A DNA stretch of 64,000 bases from Anaerocolumna sedimenticola (GCF_009931695.1 NZ_CP048000.1:1515001-1579000); one strand, 5' to 3'. Positions 8,995-18,576 are shown, counted from the stretch's first letter. Translations and numbers: made by a program. The notes: a model not told the origin generated them from the sequence alone.

Positions 8995-10200
8995 TTATCC
9001 TATAAAAAATGAATTAGACAAGTCTTTCGTAAATGCGTAATGAACATCAAAAAAGTATTTCATAGCACCATTTAAAAAAGCATTGGAATCTAATTTTGAA
9101 TACTGTACTTCCACGTTATCAACCATTCTTCTAAAACCTGTAGATTTTAAATTTTTATTAATCTCCTCTAAAAATAAATCACCAAGAAGAATACTTTTAC
9201 CACCAAGTATTATAAGATGGGGATTTACAATGGAGATTAAGTTAGCCAGACCATAGGATAGAACATGAGCAATCTCTTTTATTACTTTTTTTGATACGGC
9301 ATCTCCGTATAGAGCAGCATTACCCAGTGTTGCAAAAGTAATTGCCGGCAGGCGGTCTAAAGCCGGGCTGCCACCCTCAGACTTAACCATTTTAGCTAGA
9401 GCACTTTCGCCCATCATAGCTTCAAGACAGCCTCGGTTACCACAGGCACACAGAACACCATCCGGATCTGCGGTATAATGTCCGAACTGCGTAGATGCTC
9501 CATTTGCTTTACCAACCATTTTATTTCGAATAAAAAGAGTTGCTCCTATACCACGACTAAAATTTATGAATGCAAAGTCGGGTTCGGTCACACGAGCGTA
9601 TACTTTCTCAGCATATGCAGAACAGGCGGTATCCTCCAGTATTGCTACGGGAAATTCACGAAATGTTGATTTTAATGATGCAATAAGATTCATACCCTCC
9701 GATTTTGGCAGACTGAGGGTTGTTGAGTAAATTTCTTCATTAACAGCATCTATCATTGCAGATACAACTACACAGACACCAAGGATTTGTTCTCTATTTA
9801 CTTGAGTCAGGATATTTTCATCCATACATTTACGGGATAATGAGACATAAGTATCATCCCCTTCCAATTTAAGATGAAGTTCAAAGGTTGTGGCGCCTGT
9901 TATATCCATTAAATATAAATTAACAAAATTCTCTATCCAACTAAAAACGACAACATAATAGCTGGATGGTTTTACATGCAGACTGTTTGGCTTACGGCCA
10001 ACATTATTTGAATCCGTTACTCCGGAATCATAAACAAAACCGCGGTTAATTAATTCATCTATAAGAGTAGAGACCGTTGTTTTACTCAAATTAGATAATT
10101 TAGCTAATTGTGCTCTGGAGATGCCACTATTATTATATATTGCATTATATAACAGTTTCATATTAGAATCTTTAATTAGGTGTTGATTTACTAGTTTCAA
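8995..10200 (-). CDS. ROK-family transcriptional repressor (NagC/XylR type)
   Basis: 401 residues. N-terminal winged helix (GISRAQLAKLSNLSKTTVSTLIDELINRGF, ~29-58) and a ROK sugar-kinase-like domain with the zinc-binding motif CACGNRGCLEAMMG (~252-265) and glycine-rich sugar-site residues. It is divergent from the sugar operon at 10549-15623 and separated from it by 348 bases, so it most likely represses that operon in response to its sugar. Confidence 0.92.
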   Translation of the reverse strand: MKLVNQHLIKDSNMKLLYNAIYNNSGISRAQLAKLSNLSKTTVSTLIDELINRGFVYDSGVTDSNNVGRKPNSLHVKPSSYYVVVFSWIENFVNLYLMDITGATTFELHLKLEGDDTYVSLSRKCMDENILTQVNREQILGVCVVVSAMIDAVNEEIYSTTLSLPKSEGMNLIASLKSTFREFPVAILEDTACSAYAEKVYARVTEPDFAFINFSRGIGATLFIRNKMVGKANGASTQFGHYTADPDGVLCACGNRGCLEAMMGESALAKMVKSEGGSPALDRLPAITFATLGNAALYGDAVSKKVIKEIAHVLSYGLANLISIVNPHLIILGGKSILLGDLFLEEINKNLKSTGFRRMVDNVEVQYSKLDSNAFLNGAMKYFFDVHYAFTKDLSNSFFIG

Positions 10201-10366
10201 GTTAATACCTCCTGGTATATTATATCTTAGAAAAATTGAAACATATTGAGGGATTTTGAGGGGTATGTCAATTAATTAATCCAATTAACTTACTAATATA
10301 TAAATATTACCATAATCACATTATTTTAGCAATAATTTTATTTTTAGTGATTTAATAAAAAAGGAA

Positions 10367-10395
10367 TTGACATTAAAGATTGCCAGTGTTATCAT
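10367..10395 (+). promoter_or_regulatory. Promoter of the sugar operon
   Basis: TTGACA (10367-10372), 17 bases, TATCAT (10390-10395), about 150 bases before the first gene. The whole divergent region 10201-10548 is AT-rich and otherwise holds no ORF I can support; a repressor site is expected here, but I could not pick one with confidence. Confidence 0.65.
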
Positions 10396-10548
10396 GAGAA
10401 TAGATTAAAAGTTCCAAAAATTACCCTAAATAACAAATTTTATGACATGACAACTGTGCGCTAGGATAATGGGGACTTTTTTTTAAAGACAATTAATAAG
10501 GTGGGTGGACAAACTAATAACTTTATCTTTTAGAAAAGAGGTGTCATT

Positions 10549-11559
10549 ATGAAAGTAGGACTTATTGGTTGCGGAGGAATGGGAACCGTACATAATCTGT
10601 CCTTAAAAGAATTATCTAAGCAATATGATATCCAGGTAACCGCAGTTGCAGATTGCAGAGAAGAATTTTTGGAAAAGGCGGCCGGACAGTGGTCAAATGT
10701 TCAAAAATTTAAATACGGTAAGGACTTAATTGAAAATGCAGATGTTGATATCGTACATATTTGTGTTCCCAGTTACTTACATGCTGATTTAGCAATTCAG
10801 GCCATGGAAAAGGGAAAAAACGTCTTTGTGGAAAAGCCGGTATGTCTTAGTAAGGAAGATTGTCAGAGATTATTAGATACGGAAAAGAAAACCGGCGTAA
10901 CGGTTATGGTAGGTCAGGTAGTAAGATGTTTTGATGAATATAGGTTTTTAAAAGATGCCTATGATAATAAAACTTATGGAAAGCTTCAATCTATTATGAT
11001 GCATAGATTGAGTGGAGATACTACCTGGGGGTGGGAAGACTGGTTCCATGATATAAACAAAAGCGGATCAGTTATATTAGACCTCCATATACATGATACG
11101 GATTTTCTTAGATATATGATAGGCGAACCGGATAGTTATAAAGTATACGCAACAAAATTTGAAAGCGGAATGCCGAATCAGGTAGTTACCACATATGAGT
11201 TCGGAGATACTTTTGCAGTAGTAGAAGGAACATGGGATATTTCATCAAAAATGCCTTTTGAAGCATATTACAGAGCTGCTTTCGAGGAAGCAACCATAGT
11301 TTTTTCCGGCTTACATGAACCGCATGTGAGCATTTATCATAAGGACGGAACAGTTACAATTCCGGAAATAAAACCGGAATATGATGTACAGGATGATACT
11401 GCGGGCATAAATATTTCCAGTTTAGGTGCATATTATACGGAGATTAAATACTTCATAGAGTGTTTAGTGAATAATAAACCTATTAAAATTGCTCCGCTGT
11501 CAGAAGGTGTTAAGTCAGTTTTACTTACTTTAAACGAATTATCAGAGGCAATGAAATAA
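10549..11559 (+). CDS. Gfo/Idh/MocA-family NAD(P)-dependent sugar oxidoreductase
   Basis: 336 residues. Rossmann motif GLIGCGGMGTVHN at the N-terminus; the EKPVCLSKEDC motif (~96-106) holds the family catalytic Lys; the C-terminal alpha/beta domain has DLHIHDTDFLRYM with the usual D/H pair. It is the first gene of an operon with a sugar-binding protein, two permeases and a sugar isomerase, so it probably oxidises or epimerises the imported sugar. The substrate cannot be read from sequence; inositol-like sugars are one possibility. Confidence 0.92.
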   Translation: MKVGLIGCGGMGTVHNLSLKELSKQYDIQVTAVADCREEFLEKAAGQWSNVQKFKYGKDLIENADVDIVHICVPSYLHADLAIQAMEKGKNVFVEKPVCLSKEDCQRLLDTEKKTGVTVMVGQVVRCFDEYRFLKDAYDNKTYGKLQSIMMHRLSGDTTWGWEDWFHDINKSGSVILDLHIHDTDFLRYMIGEPDSYKVYATKFESGMPNQVVTTYEFGDTFAVVEGTWDISSKMPFEAYYRAAFEEATIVFSGLHEPHVSIYHKDGTVTIPEIKPEYDVQDDTAGINISSLGAYYTEIKYFIECLVNNKPIKIAPLSEGVKSVLLTLNELSEAMK

Positions 11560-11618
11560 GAATATTTTATTATCTCTATAGTTAAATTTACTATTAAGCA
11601 AATCAAGGAGGAAATTTT

Positions 11619-12950
11619 ATGTTAAAGAAATCTCTAGCATTAATGTTAAGTTTGACAATGGTAGTATTTACGTTAGCAGGGTGCAGAGGGGGTGCATCAA
11701 CAGAAACAAATAATGATGCCGGTTCAGCGTCTACCGTATCAAGTGAAGCAGGAAGTACGGATACTGGTGCAGATACAAGTGCTGCTTCAGGTGAGAATGT
11801 GACTTTGACGGTATTTGACGCCCAGGCATATGGTCTTGAAAGATATGATGAATTAGTTAAGAGCTTTGAAGAGAGTCATCCAGGGGTAAAAGTTGAAGTA
11901 CAGCATGCTGCCAATGATACGGATACCATATTAAAGGCAAGGGTTAACTCTGATGATGTTCCGGATGTATTTGCCGTACAGACTGGAACACAAGCTAAGT
12001 CTTATTATGATTTCGCTTATGATTGGACCAATGATTCGGATACTTTGGTAAAGTTTAATGAAGCGGCAATCGATACAGGCAAAGATGCAGATGGTAATAT
12101 AAAATCGTTACCATGGACATATGAAAATATGGGGCTTATTTATAATAAGGATCTATTTCAAAAGGCCGGTATCACCGAAGTTCCTACAACTGTATCACAA
12201 TTAGAGGATGCTTGTAAGAAGTTAGATGCAGCCGGTATCACCGCATTTGCACTTGCAGCAAAAGAAACTTGGGTATTAGGACAGTTCGCTACACATTTCT
12301 TAATGGACAAGTCTAAAGATGCAGCTGGTACGGTTGCAGCTATGAACGATGGTTCTTTAACTTTTGATACTGCTCCGAATTTTAAGAATTTATTTAAAGT
12401 ATTGGATTTAGCAGTTAAATATGGTCCTGATAAACCATTGGAAATTGATTGGGAAACTTCAGAAAATATGTTAGCAAATGGAGAAGCAGCTATTATCCAT
12501 ATGGGTGATTGGTGTCAGGCTACTCTGGATAAATTTAATCCTGACGCAAACCTTGGTTTCTTACCGTTTCCTGTAAGTGAAAATCCGGATGATACAACAC
12601 TTTTATCATCTGTTTCCTGGACATATATAGTAAACAAAGATTCTAAAAACCTGGATTTAGCAAAAGAATACTTAGAATACATATTAACTTCCGATGAAGG
12701 TTTAGATTGGATGTGTAATACAATCGGTTCTGTTCCGTCAGCAGCCGGAGAACATCAGGTTGCAGGTAAACTGGCAAATGATGCAGCAACTTATATTTCA
12801 GCAGGTAAAACCAATGGGTGGATTCATACATTATATCCGGACGGATATAACGATAGTACCATGGGACCTACACTTCAGGCTTATATGTTAGGTGATCTCC
12901 CAGTAGACGATGCAATCGCTGCTCTTCAGGCAGGTTGGGTTACGCAATAG
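11619..12950 (+). CDS. Sugar ABC transporter substrate-binding lipoprotein
   Basis: 443 residues. Lipoprotein signal peptide ending LAGC (Cys ~22), a Ser/Thr/Gly/Ala-rich tether, then a family-1 extracellular sugar-binding protein fold (DVFAVQTGTQAKSYYDF; TYENMGLIYNKDLFQKAG; AAIIHMGDW). AGGAGG lies before the ATG. The two permease genes follow; no ATPase is encoded in the operon, as is common for MsmX-type shared ATPases. Confidence 0.94.
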   Translation: MLKKSLALMLSLTMVVFTLAGCRGGASTETNNDAGSASTVSSEAGSTDTGADTSAASGENVTLTVFDAQAYGLERYDELVKSFEESHPGVKVEVQHAANDTDTILKARVNSDDVPDVFAVQTGTQAKSYYDFAYDWTNDSDTLVKFNEAAIDTGKDADGNIKSLPWTYENMGLIYNKDLFQKAGITEVPTTVSQLEDACKKLDAAGITAFALAAKETWVLGQFATHFLMDKSKDAAGTVAAMNDGSLTFDTAPNFKNLFKVLDLAVKYGPDKPLEIDWETSENMLANGEAAIIHMGDWCQATLDKFNPDANLGFLPFPVSENPDDTTLLSSVSWTYIVNKDSKNLDLAKEYLEYILTSDEGLDWMCNTIGSVPSAAGEHQVAGKLANDAATYISAGKTNGWIHTLYPDGYNDSTMGPTLQAYMLGDLPVDDAIAALQAGWVTQ

Positions 12951-12983
12951 TAAATAACTATATGATTTTATAGTAAATTTTAA

Positions 12984-13031
12984 AGGCGCTGTTGCAAATT
13001 CGAAAGAATATATTATTTTTGCAGCAGCCCT
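12984..13031 (+). repeat. CTGTTGCA-type inverted repeat, copy 1
   Basis: A GGCGCTGTTGCAAA arm and a TTTGCAGCAGCCC arm around an AT-rich loop, between the binding-protein gene and the first permease. It is related at its ends to hairpins at 18300, 23036 and 31390. It probably lowers read-through from the binding-protein gene to the permease genes. Confidence 0.6.
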
Positions 13032-13057
13032 TTGCTTTATAACAGGGAGGCGAAAAG

Positions 13058-13948
13058 ATGCGTGTCAAAACAAAAAGAAAAATATCAGATTGAATATGTT
13101 TTGCCATTTTCACCATACCGGCTTTAGTGTTTGTACTATTTGCGTCGGATATTCCTTTTGTGATGAATCTATACTATTCTGTATTTAAATGGAATGGCAT
13201 CAGTAAAGATATGACTTTTGTGGGTTTTGATAATTTCAAAAAGATATTTACGAATGATCCTTTATTTATAAAATCGGCTATGTTTACTTTAAAATATTCT
13301 GTTTTTTATGTAATAATTGTTAATATCATATCTTTAGCAGTCGCTTTAAAACTTGCAAAACAAAAGAAAAAGAACAGCCTGGGCCGGGCATTTTATTATG
13401 TTCCATATCTTATCAGCCTCACAGCCATCAGTTTAATCTGGAAATTTATTTTTGGACCAGGATTTGAGGCACTGTTTGATATGACCGGCTGGCAGTTTTT
13501 TAACTGGAGCTGGGTTGGTACACCCAAATTAGCTTTCTATGTTGTTGTAATTATGACTGTATGGCAAAACATAGGATTCTACATGGTTACCTATATAGCC
13601 GGAATCATAGGGGTTCCGGTAGATGTACTGGAAGCAGCCAGAATTGACGGTGCATCCAAAGGGATGGTTACAAAGAAAATTACTCTGCCGCTAATTATGC
13701 CATCTATCTCCATATGTTTATTTACATCTCTTACCTTTGCATTTAAATTATTTGATGTCATTATGGTATTTACAAAGGGCGGGCCGGCAAATTCCACTAT
13801 ATCAGTAGCTTACAATATCTATAAAGAAGCTTTTACCAATAGTAGTTATGGACTTGCAACAGCTAAATCACTGGTATTCTTTATTGCTGTATTAGTAGTT
13901 ACGGTTATCCAGATGAGAGTTACTAAGTCCAAGGAGGTTGAGGCATAA
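13058..13948 (+). pseudogene. Sugar ABC transporter permease (MalF type) with in-frame TGA at codon 12
   Basis: The natural start is ATG 13058, with GGGAGG upstream. It reads MRVKTKRKISD, then TGA (13091-13093), then ICFAIFTIPALVFVLFASDIP in the same frame. Relatives have Trp at this place (SDW-hydrophobic), so one TGG-to-TGA change explains the stop. The rest (273 residues from GTG 13127) is intact, with six membrane helices and the EAARIDGASKGMVTKKITLPLI loop that contacts the ATPase. Restart at GTG 13127 would cut into helix 1 and has no ribosome site. It may be a true null, a sequence error, or read through. Confidence 0.8.
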
Positions 13949-14778
13949 TGAGAAGAAAACATAAGGATATTGACATAGTATCATGGGTCATATTAGCTTG
14001 TTCCATATTTTGGCTTATGCCTCTTTTACTGATTTTTATCAATTCGTTTAAACCCTATAACGATATGATCCAGCATTTTTTGTCCTTACCATCCAGTATT
14101 AATTTTAATATGTATGAGGAGACCTGGACAACTTTTAAATTCTCACAACTTACGTTAACTACCCTTTTATATACCGTTTGTACGGTATTAGGAGTTGTAA
14201 TTTGCGCACCTATGGCAGCATATAAATTAGCAAGGACTAAGACAAAATATAGTACTGTTATATTCGGACTTATTATATTACCTATGATGGTTCCTTTTCA
14301 GGCTTATATGATTACCTTAACTAAATTAGTATCTAAAGTAGGTTTGAATGGGACTAAGATTGGTTATATCATGGTATCTGTGGGTCTTTGCATGCCTTTG
14401 GCGGTATTTATGATTCACGGATTTATTAAAGGAATTCCATTAGAATTAGAGGAGAGTGCGTTAATAGACGGGGCTTCTAGATACCGAACTTATTTTTCAG
14501 TGGTACTTCCGCTATTAAAACCGATCCTTACAACGGTAATCGTATTGGATGCGCTGGCAACCTGGAATGATGTTATTACCAATCAGTTAATTGTAGGAGG
14601 GAAACAAAACGCTTTAAATATACAAAATGCTTTATATATGCAATTTTCCGCCCAGACCGCAGATTGGGAACATGCTTTACCCGGGATAGTCATGTCAACG
14701 ATACCAAGCCTAATCTTTTTCGTATTTATGCAAAAACATATTGTCGGCGGAATAACTGCAGGAGCAGTAAAAGGTTAA
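13948..14778 (+). CDS. Sugar ABC transporter permease (MalG type)
   Basis: 276 residues, six predicted membrane helices, with the EAA loop LEESALIDGASRYRTYFSVVLPLLKP (~168-193). The ATG sits at the stop of the preceding permease (ATAATG junction), showing translational coupling. With the damaged partner upstream, the heterodimeric channel may be non-functional. Confidence 0.93.
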   Translation: MRRKHKDIDIVSWVILACSIFWLMPLLLIFINSFKPYNDMIQHFLSLPSSINFNMYEETWTTFKFSQLTLTTLLYTVCTVLGVVICAPMAAYKLARTKTKYSTVIFGLIILPMMVPFQAYMITLTKLVSKVGLNGTKIGYIMVSVGLCMPLAVFMIHGFIKGIPLELEESALIDGASRYRTYFSVVLPLLKPILTTVIVLDALATWNDVITNQLIVGGKQNALNIQNALYMQFSAQTADWEHALPGIVMSTIPSLIFFVFMQKHIVGGITAGAVKG

Positions 14779-14804
14779 ACATAACAGGTAAAGGAGAATT
14801 CGGA

Positions 14805-15623
14805 ATGAATGTTGGTGTTTTAATAGAACTTAACAATAATATAAATGAGAAGTTTGAAGAATTACGGGCCATGGGTATGAACAGCTGTCAGCTGGTATGC
14901 TGGGATGAAAATAAATTTACAGATGATATGGCTGAGTTAGTTAATCAAGCCGTTAAAAAATATGACGTAAATATTACAGCGTTTTGGTGTGGCTGGTCCG
15001 GTCCTGTAACCTGGGATTTTTATGACGGACAGCTTACTCTTGGATTAATACCACCTGCTTATCGTTTTCAGCGTTTGCAGACATTAATGCTTGGTTCTGA
15101 TTTTGCTAAGAAAATGAATATCAGAGACTTTGTAACCCATGTAGGTTATATACCGGAAAATCCTTATGATGAAAATTATACTGGTACCTTGGTTGCACTA
15201 AAGAAATTAATTGGCAAGTGTAAAGAAAATGGGCAGAATTTCTTATTTGAAACCGGTCAGGAGACACCGGTTACTTTAAGAAGGGCGATTGAAGATATTG
15301 GATATGATAATGTAGGGGTTAATCTTGATCCGGCTAATCTATTAATGTATGGTAAAGCAAATCCTATTGATGCACTTGATATATTAGATAAATATGTACT
15401 TGGCATTCACGGAAAAGACGGAATGTATCCTGCTGACGGCAAAAATCTGGGAGAAGAAAAACCCTTAGGAGAAGGAAGAGTAGATTATCCGAAATTTATA
15501 GCAAAACTTAAGGAAATCGGCTATCAGGGGGATATAACCATAGAAAGGGAAATATCCGGAGAAGAACAGAAAAAAGATATTATTATGGCAAAAAAAATAT
15601 TGGATGAATTGATTCAGGTTTAA
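14805..15623 (+). CDS. Sugar phosphate isomerase/epimerase (TIM barrel)
   Basis: 272 residues from ATG 14805 (AAGGAGAA upstream). Xylose-isomerase-like/AP-endonuclease-2 fold. Metal-site residues are visible in FVTHVGYIPE, FLFETGQET, VGVNLDPANLLMYG, VLGIHGKDG and ITIEREISG. It is the last gene of the sugar operon, followed by a terminator. With the Gfo/Idh enzyme it likely forms a two-step conversion of the imported sugar. Confidence 0.9.
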   Translation: MNVGVLIELNNNINEKFEELRAMGMNSCQLVCWDENKFTDDMAELVNQAVKKYDVNITAFWCGWSGPVTWDFYDGQLTLGLIPPAYRFQRLQTLMLGSDFAKKMNIRDFVTHVGYIPENPYDENYTGTLVALKKLIGKCKENGQNFLFETGQETPVTLRRAIEDIGYDNVGVNLDPANLLMYGKANPIDALDILDKYVLGIHGKDGMYPADGKNLGEEKPLGEGRVDYPKFIAKLKEIGYQGDITIEREISGEEQKKDIIMAKKILDELIQV

Positions 15624-15635
15624 TAGAGAAAGGTG

Positions 15636-15680
15636 TCAGAGGAGTAAGGTGGAAATTACTTCTCTGGCTATTTTTATTTT
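15636..15680 (+). terminator. Terminator of the sugar operon
   Basis: CAGAGGAGTAA pairs with TTACTTCTCTG, followed by a T-rich tail. Confidence 0.75.
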
Positions 15681-15690
15681 TATAACAAGG

Positions 15691-15719
15691 TTGAAAACCA
15701 AAGTCTGCTAAGGTATAAT
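15691..15719 (+). promoter_or_regulatory. Promoter of yhaM
   Basis: TTGAAA (15691-15696), 17 bases, TATAAT (15714-15719), about 95 bases before the yhaM start. Confidence 0.65.
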
Positions 15720-15814
15720 GTATGGGACGACGGAAAATCCGGTGTAAGAAATAATAGAATTAAGGTAATCTATAAAAATTAGAGTGAAAAGAATTAGAAA
15801 GGCCGGGTATCTGA

Positions 15815-16756
15815 ATGAGATATATTGGAGAACTTAGGGATGGAGAAATGGTTTCGGAAACCTATCTCTGTAAAACAAAACAATCATTAAAAACAAAAGC
15901 AGGAAAGAATTATTATTCTCTGCTACTACAAGATAAATCAGGAACATTAGATGCAAAGATATGGGAGTTGTCCGGCGGAATCGACCATTTTGAAGCAATG
16001 GAATATATCCGTGTAGACGGGCAGGTAATCTGTTTTCAGGGAGCATTACAGCTTAATATTAAACGGGTAAGAAGAAGCCAGGAGGGAGAATATGATCCTG
16101 CTGATTTTGTACCTACAACCACAAAAAATATCGATGAGATGTATAATGAATTATTGAAGTTTATCAGCTCTGTCGAACAACCACATATGAGAAAACTGGC
16201 GGAAAGTTTTTTCGTGCAGGATAAAACTTTTATAGCCGGTTTTAAATCGCATTCCGCAGCAAAAAGTGTACATCATGGTTTCGTCGGAGGTTTATTGGAA
16301 CATACTTTAAGTGTAGTGAAACTGTGTGATTATTATGCTCAAAATTATCCTGCGATAAATAGGGATCTTCTAATTACAGCCGCCATTTTCCATGATATCG
16401 GAAAGCTTTATGAGTTATCTGCTTTCCCCGAAAATGATTATACGGATGACGGACAGTTATTAGGTCATATTTATATTGGAACAGAAATTATAGGAACCAG
16501 AATTAAAACAATACCAAACTTCCCGGTTCAGCTGGCTTCCCAGTTAAAACACTGTATATTAGCCCACCACGGGGAACTGGAGTATGGTTCACCTAAGAAA
16601 CCAGCGATTATTGAAGCTCTTGCTTTAAATTTTGCGGATAATACGGATGCAAAACTACAGACTATGACCGAAATTTTAAACAGTGGGGATGAAAAATCAA
16701 CCTGGCTTGGATTAAGCCGTTTATTTGATTCCAATATACGGCGTACTACGATCTAG
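15815..16756 (+). CDS. yhaM: 3'-5' exoribonuclease YhaM family protein (OB fold + HD domain)
   Basis: 313 residues, full length. An N-terminal OB-type nucleic-acid-binding domain (~5-95) precedes an HD phosphohydrolase domain (~155-285) with HHGFVGGLLEHTLSV, the metal-binding HD in AAIFHDIGK, and LKHCILAHHGELEYGSPKKP. YhaM is a manganese-dependent RNA 3' exonuclease in Firmicutes. A hairpin with a weak tail follows at 16758-16795. Confidence 0.92.
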   Translation: MRYIGELRDGEMVSETYLCKTKQSLKTKAGKNYYSLLLQDKSGTLDAKIWELSGGIDHFEAMEYIRVDGQVICFQGALQLNIKRVRRSQEGEYDPADFVPTTTKNIDEMYNELLKFISSVEQPHMRKLAESFFVQDKTFIAGFKSHSAAKSVHHGFVGGLLEHTLSVVKLCDYYAQNYPAINRDLLITAAIFHDIGKLYELSAFPENDYTDDGQLLGHIYIGTEIIGTRIKTIPNFPVQLASQLKHCILAHHGELEYGSPKKPAIIEALALNFADNTDAKLQTMTEILNSGDEKSTWLGLSRLFDSNIRRTTI

Positions 16757-16757
16757 G

Positions 16758-16795
16758 ATATCAGGCAGCACATTTTCATAGTGTTGCCTGTATAT
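16758..16795 (+). terminator. Hairpin after yhaM
   Basis: ATATCAGGCAgCAC and gTGTTGCCTGTATAT arms form a stem of about 14 pairs with small defects; the tail is AT-rich. Confidence 0.6.
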
Positions 16796-16798
16796 TTA

Positions 16799-16850
16799 TT
16801 TCATAGGAAAGTTCTCCGAACTTCCCTATGAAATAAAAAGCCCTACCGGG
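16799..16850. repeat. Dispersed palindromic repeat, copy 2
   Basis: TTTCATAGGAAAGTTC-tcc-GAACTTCCCTATGAAA followed by TAAAAAGCCCTACCGGGC; see copy 1 at 2036. This copy has a perfect 16-bp stem around a three-base loop. Confidence 0.65.
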
Positions 16851-16915
16851 CAGGATGCGCACCTCGCGGAATAGAATTTCCGCTTTTACTCTAAAGAAAT
16901 GAAAGAGAGACAGAA

Positions 16916-18283
16916 ATGTTAATAAACAAAAATGACGAATTAATTATTGAAATAGACGATATTGGTTCAGAAGGAGAGGGTATCGGAAAATACCAGGGAT
17001 ACACCTTATTTGTTAAAAATGCCCTGCCCGGTGACAAAGTAAGGGTTAAAGCCATGAAGTGTAAAAAGAATTACGGTTATGCCAGACTTATGGAAGTAAT
17101 TGAAGCATCTCCTTACCGGACAACTCCACAATGCGGTATAGCGGATAAATGCGGTGGCTGCAGTCTTATGCACTTAAGTTATGAGAGGCAGCTTTTATTT
17201 AAACAGAATAAGGTAAGAAACTGTTTGGAGCGTATAGGCGGTTTTAAGGAGGAATTACCTTTAGGACCGATTATCGGGATGGAGGAACCCTATTATTACC
17301 GGAATAAAGCACAGTTTCCTGTGAGCCGAAACAAAGAGGGAAAAGTTGTAATGGGATTTTATGCAGGTGGGACCCATTCTATTATAGATACAGATCATTG
17401 CTTTATTCAGGCTAAAGAAAATGATAAATTAATTCAAATCATACGGAGTTTTTTAGAAAATTACAATATCAGTATATACGAGGAAGAAAAACACAATGGC
17501 TTAGTGCGCCATATTCTTACCAGAATTGGATATGTAACCGGTGAAATTATGGTATGCATCGTCATTAACGGAAATGAGCTTCCCCATCAGGATAAGCTGG
17601 TACAAAATTTAAGAGAAATACCTGGAATGACCAGTATCAGTTTAAATATTAATAAAGCAAATACCAATGTGATATTAGGTGATAAAGTAATTAACCTTTG
17701 GGGGAAGTCCTATATAACGGATTATATAGGTGATATTAAATATCAGATATCTCCTTTATCCTTTTATCAGGTGAATCCGCAGCAGACAAAGCGATTATAT
17801 GAAATCGCACTTAAGTTTGCAGATTTGCATGGAGATGAAACCGTTTGGGACTTATACTGCGGAATCGGCACGATTTCTTTATTTTTGGCGGGTAAGGCAA
17901 AACAGGTATACGGAGTGGAAATTATACCTCAGGCAATTGAAGATGCCAAGAGAAATGCTGAAATTAACCAGATAATCAATGCAGAATTTTTTGTTGGGGC
18001 AGCAGAAGACATTCTTCCTGAAAAATATAAGGAAAATAACATTTACGCCGATGTTATAGTCGTAGATCCGCCCAGAAAAGGCTGTGAAGAAAGCCTTCTG
18101 GATACTATTATATTGATGGCACCAAAAAAGATAGTCTATGTTTCCTGCGACCCTGCGACCCTTGCCAGAGATCTGCGTTATCTCTGTGACAGAGGATACG
18201 AATTAATAAAGGTTCAGGCAGTGGATCAATTTGCCCATAGTGTTCATGTGGAAACGGTAGCATTGTTAAATTGTAAAAGATAA
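16916..18283 (+). CDS. rlmD: 23S rRNA (uracil-C5)-methyltransferase RlmD/RlmCD
   Basis: 455 residues. N-terminal TRAM domain (~5-63). Iron-sulfur cysteines lie in CGIADKCGGCSLMHL plus a later Cys in DTDHCFIQA. The SAM-binding site is WDLYCGIGTISLFLAG, and the catalytic loop VVDPPRKGCEE is followed by VSCDPATLARDL. The family makes 5-methyluridine in 23S rRNA; Gram-positive members often modify both U747 and U1939. It is probably monocistronic. Confidence 0.94.
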   Translation: MLINKNDELIIEIDDIGSEGEGIGKYQGYTLFVKNALPGDKVRVKAMKCKKNYGYARLMEVIEASPYRTTPQCGIADKCGGCSLMHLSYERQLLFKQNKVRNCLERIGGFKEELPLGPIIGMEEPYYYRNKAQFPVSRNKEGKVVMGFYAGGTHSIIDTDHCFIQAKENDKLIQIIRSFLENYNISIYEEEKHNGLVRHILTRIGYVTGEIMVCIVINGNELPHQDKLVQNLREIPGMTSISLNINKANTNVILGDKVINLWGKSYITDYIGDIKYQISPLSFYQVNPQQTKRLYEIALKFADLHGDETVWDLYCGIGTISLFLAGKAKQVYGVEIIPQAIEDAKRNAEINQIINAEFFVGAAEDILPEKYKENNIYADVIVVDPPRKGCEESLLDTIILMAPKKIVYVSCDPATLARDLRYLCDRGYELIKVQAVDQFAHSVHVETVALLNCKR

Positions 18284-18299
18284 ATAGGTAAACATATCA

Positions 18300-18432
18300 G
18301 GGGACTGTTGCATCGTTCTTAAAATATAAACCGGCTGGTTTAATCAAACAAGAAGCATAGCGGATTGCACATATCTGCTTTGACAGCTGGGTAAATCATT
18401 TTTAAGAATTTGCAGCGGTCTCTTTTTTATTT
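18300..18432 (+). repeat. CTGTTGCA-type inverted repeat, copy 2, acting as terminator
   Basis: GGGGACTGTTGCA...TTCTTAAAA and TTTTTAAGAATTTGCAGCGGTCTC arms are separated by about 75 bases and followed by CTTTTTTATTT. It sits just after rlmD and can terminate its transcript. Confidence 0.6.
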
Positions 18433-18439
18433 ATAGACA

Positions 18440-18489
18440 TTGACCTAACAGGTAAATGGTGTTATAATATATTTGTTGACCTGTTAGGT
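18440..18489 (+). promoter_or_regulatory. TetR gene promoter with two inverted operators
   Basis: Promoter TTGACC (18440-18445), 17 bases, TATAAT (18463-18468). Two copies of an 11-base palindrome in opposite orientation, ACCTAACAGGT (18443-18453) and ACCTGTTAGGT (18479-18489), have centres 36 bp apart. The first overlaps the -35 and spacer; the second lies about 4-14 bases past the expected start. This is a textbook autorepression layout. Confidence 0.8.
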
Positions 18490-18499
18490 AAATAATTAA

Positions 18500-18555
18500 A
18501 GATTAAGAGATTAAGAGATTAAGAGATGAAAAGATGAAAAGATGAAAAGATAGAA
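18500..18555 (+). repeat. Seven tandem octamers in the TetR leader
   Basis: Seven direct 8-bp units: AGATTAAG three times, AGATGAAA three times, AGATAGAA once. They lie between the operator and the ribosome site of the TetR gene. Such tracts change copy number by slippage, so leader length may vary between strains. Confidence 0.85.
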
Positions 18556-18576
18556 AGGATAAAAGGGGTAAATATT

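Noticed and set aside
14664..14804. Longer N-terminus for the sugar isomerase
   Set aside because: The upstream extension overlaps the permease gene in another frame; ATG 14805 has a good ribosome site and gives the family start.
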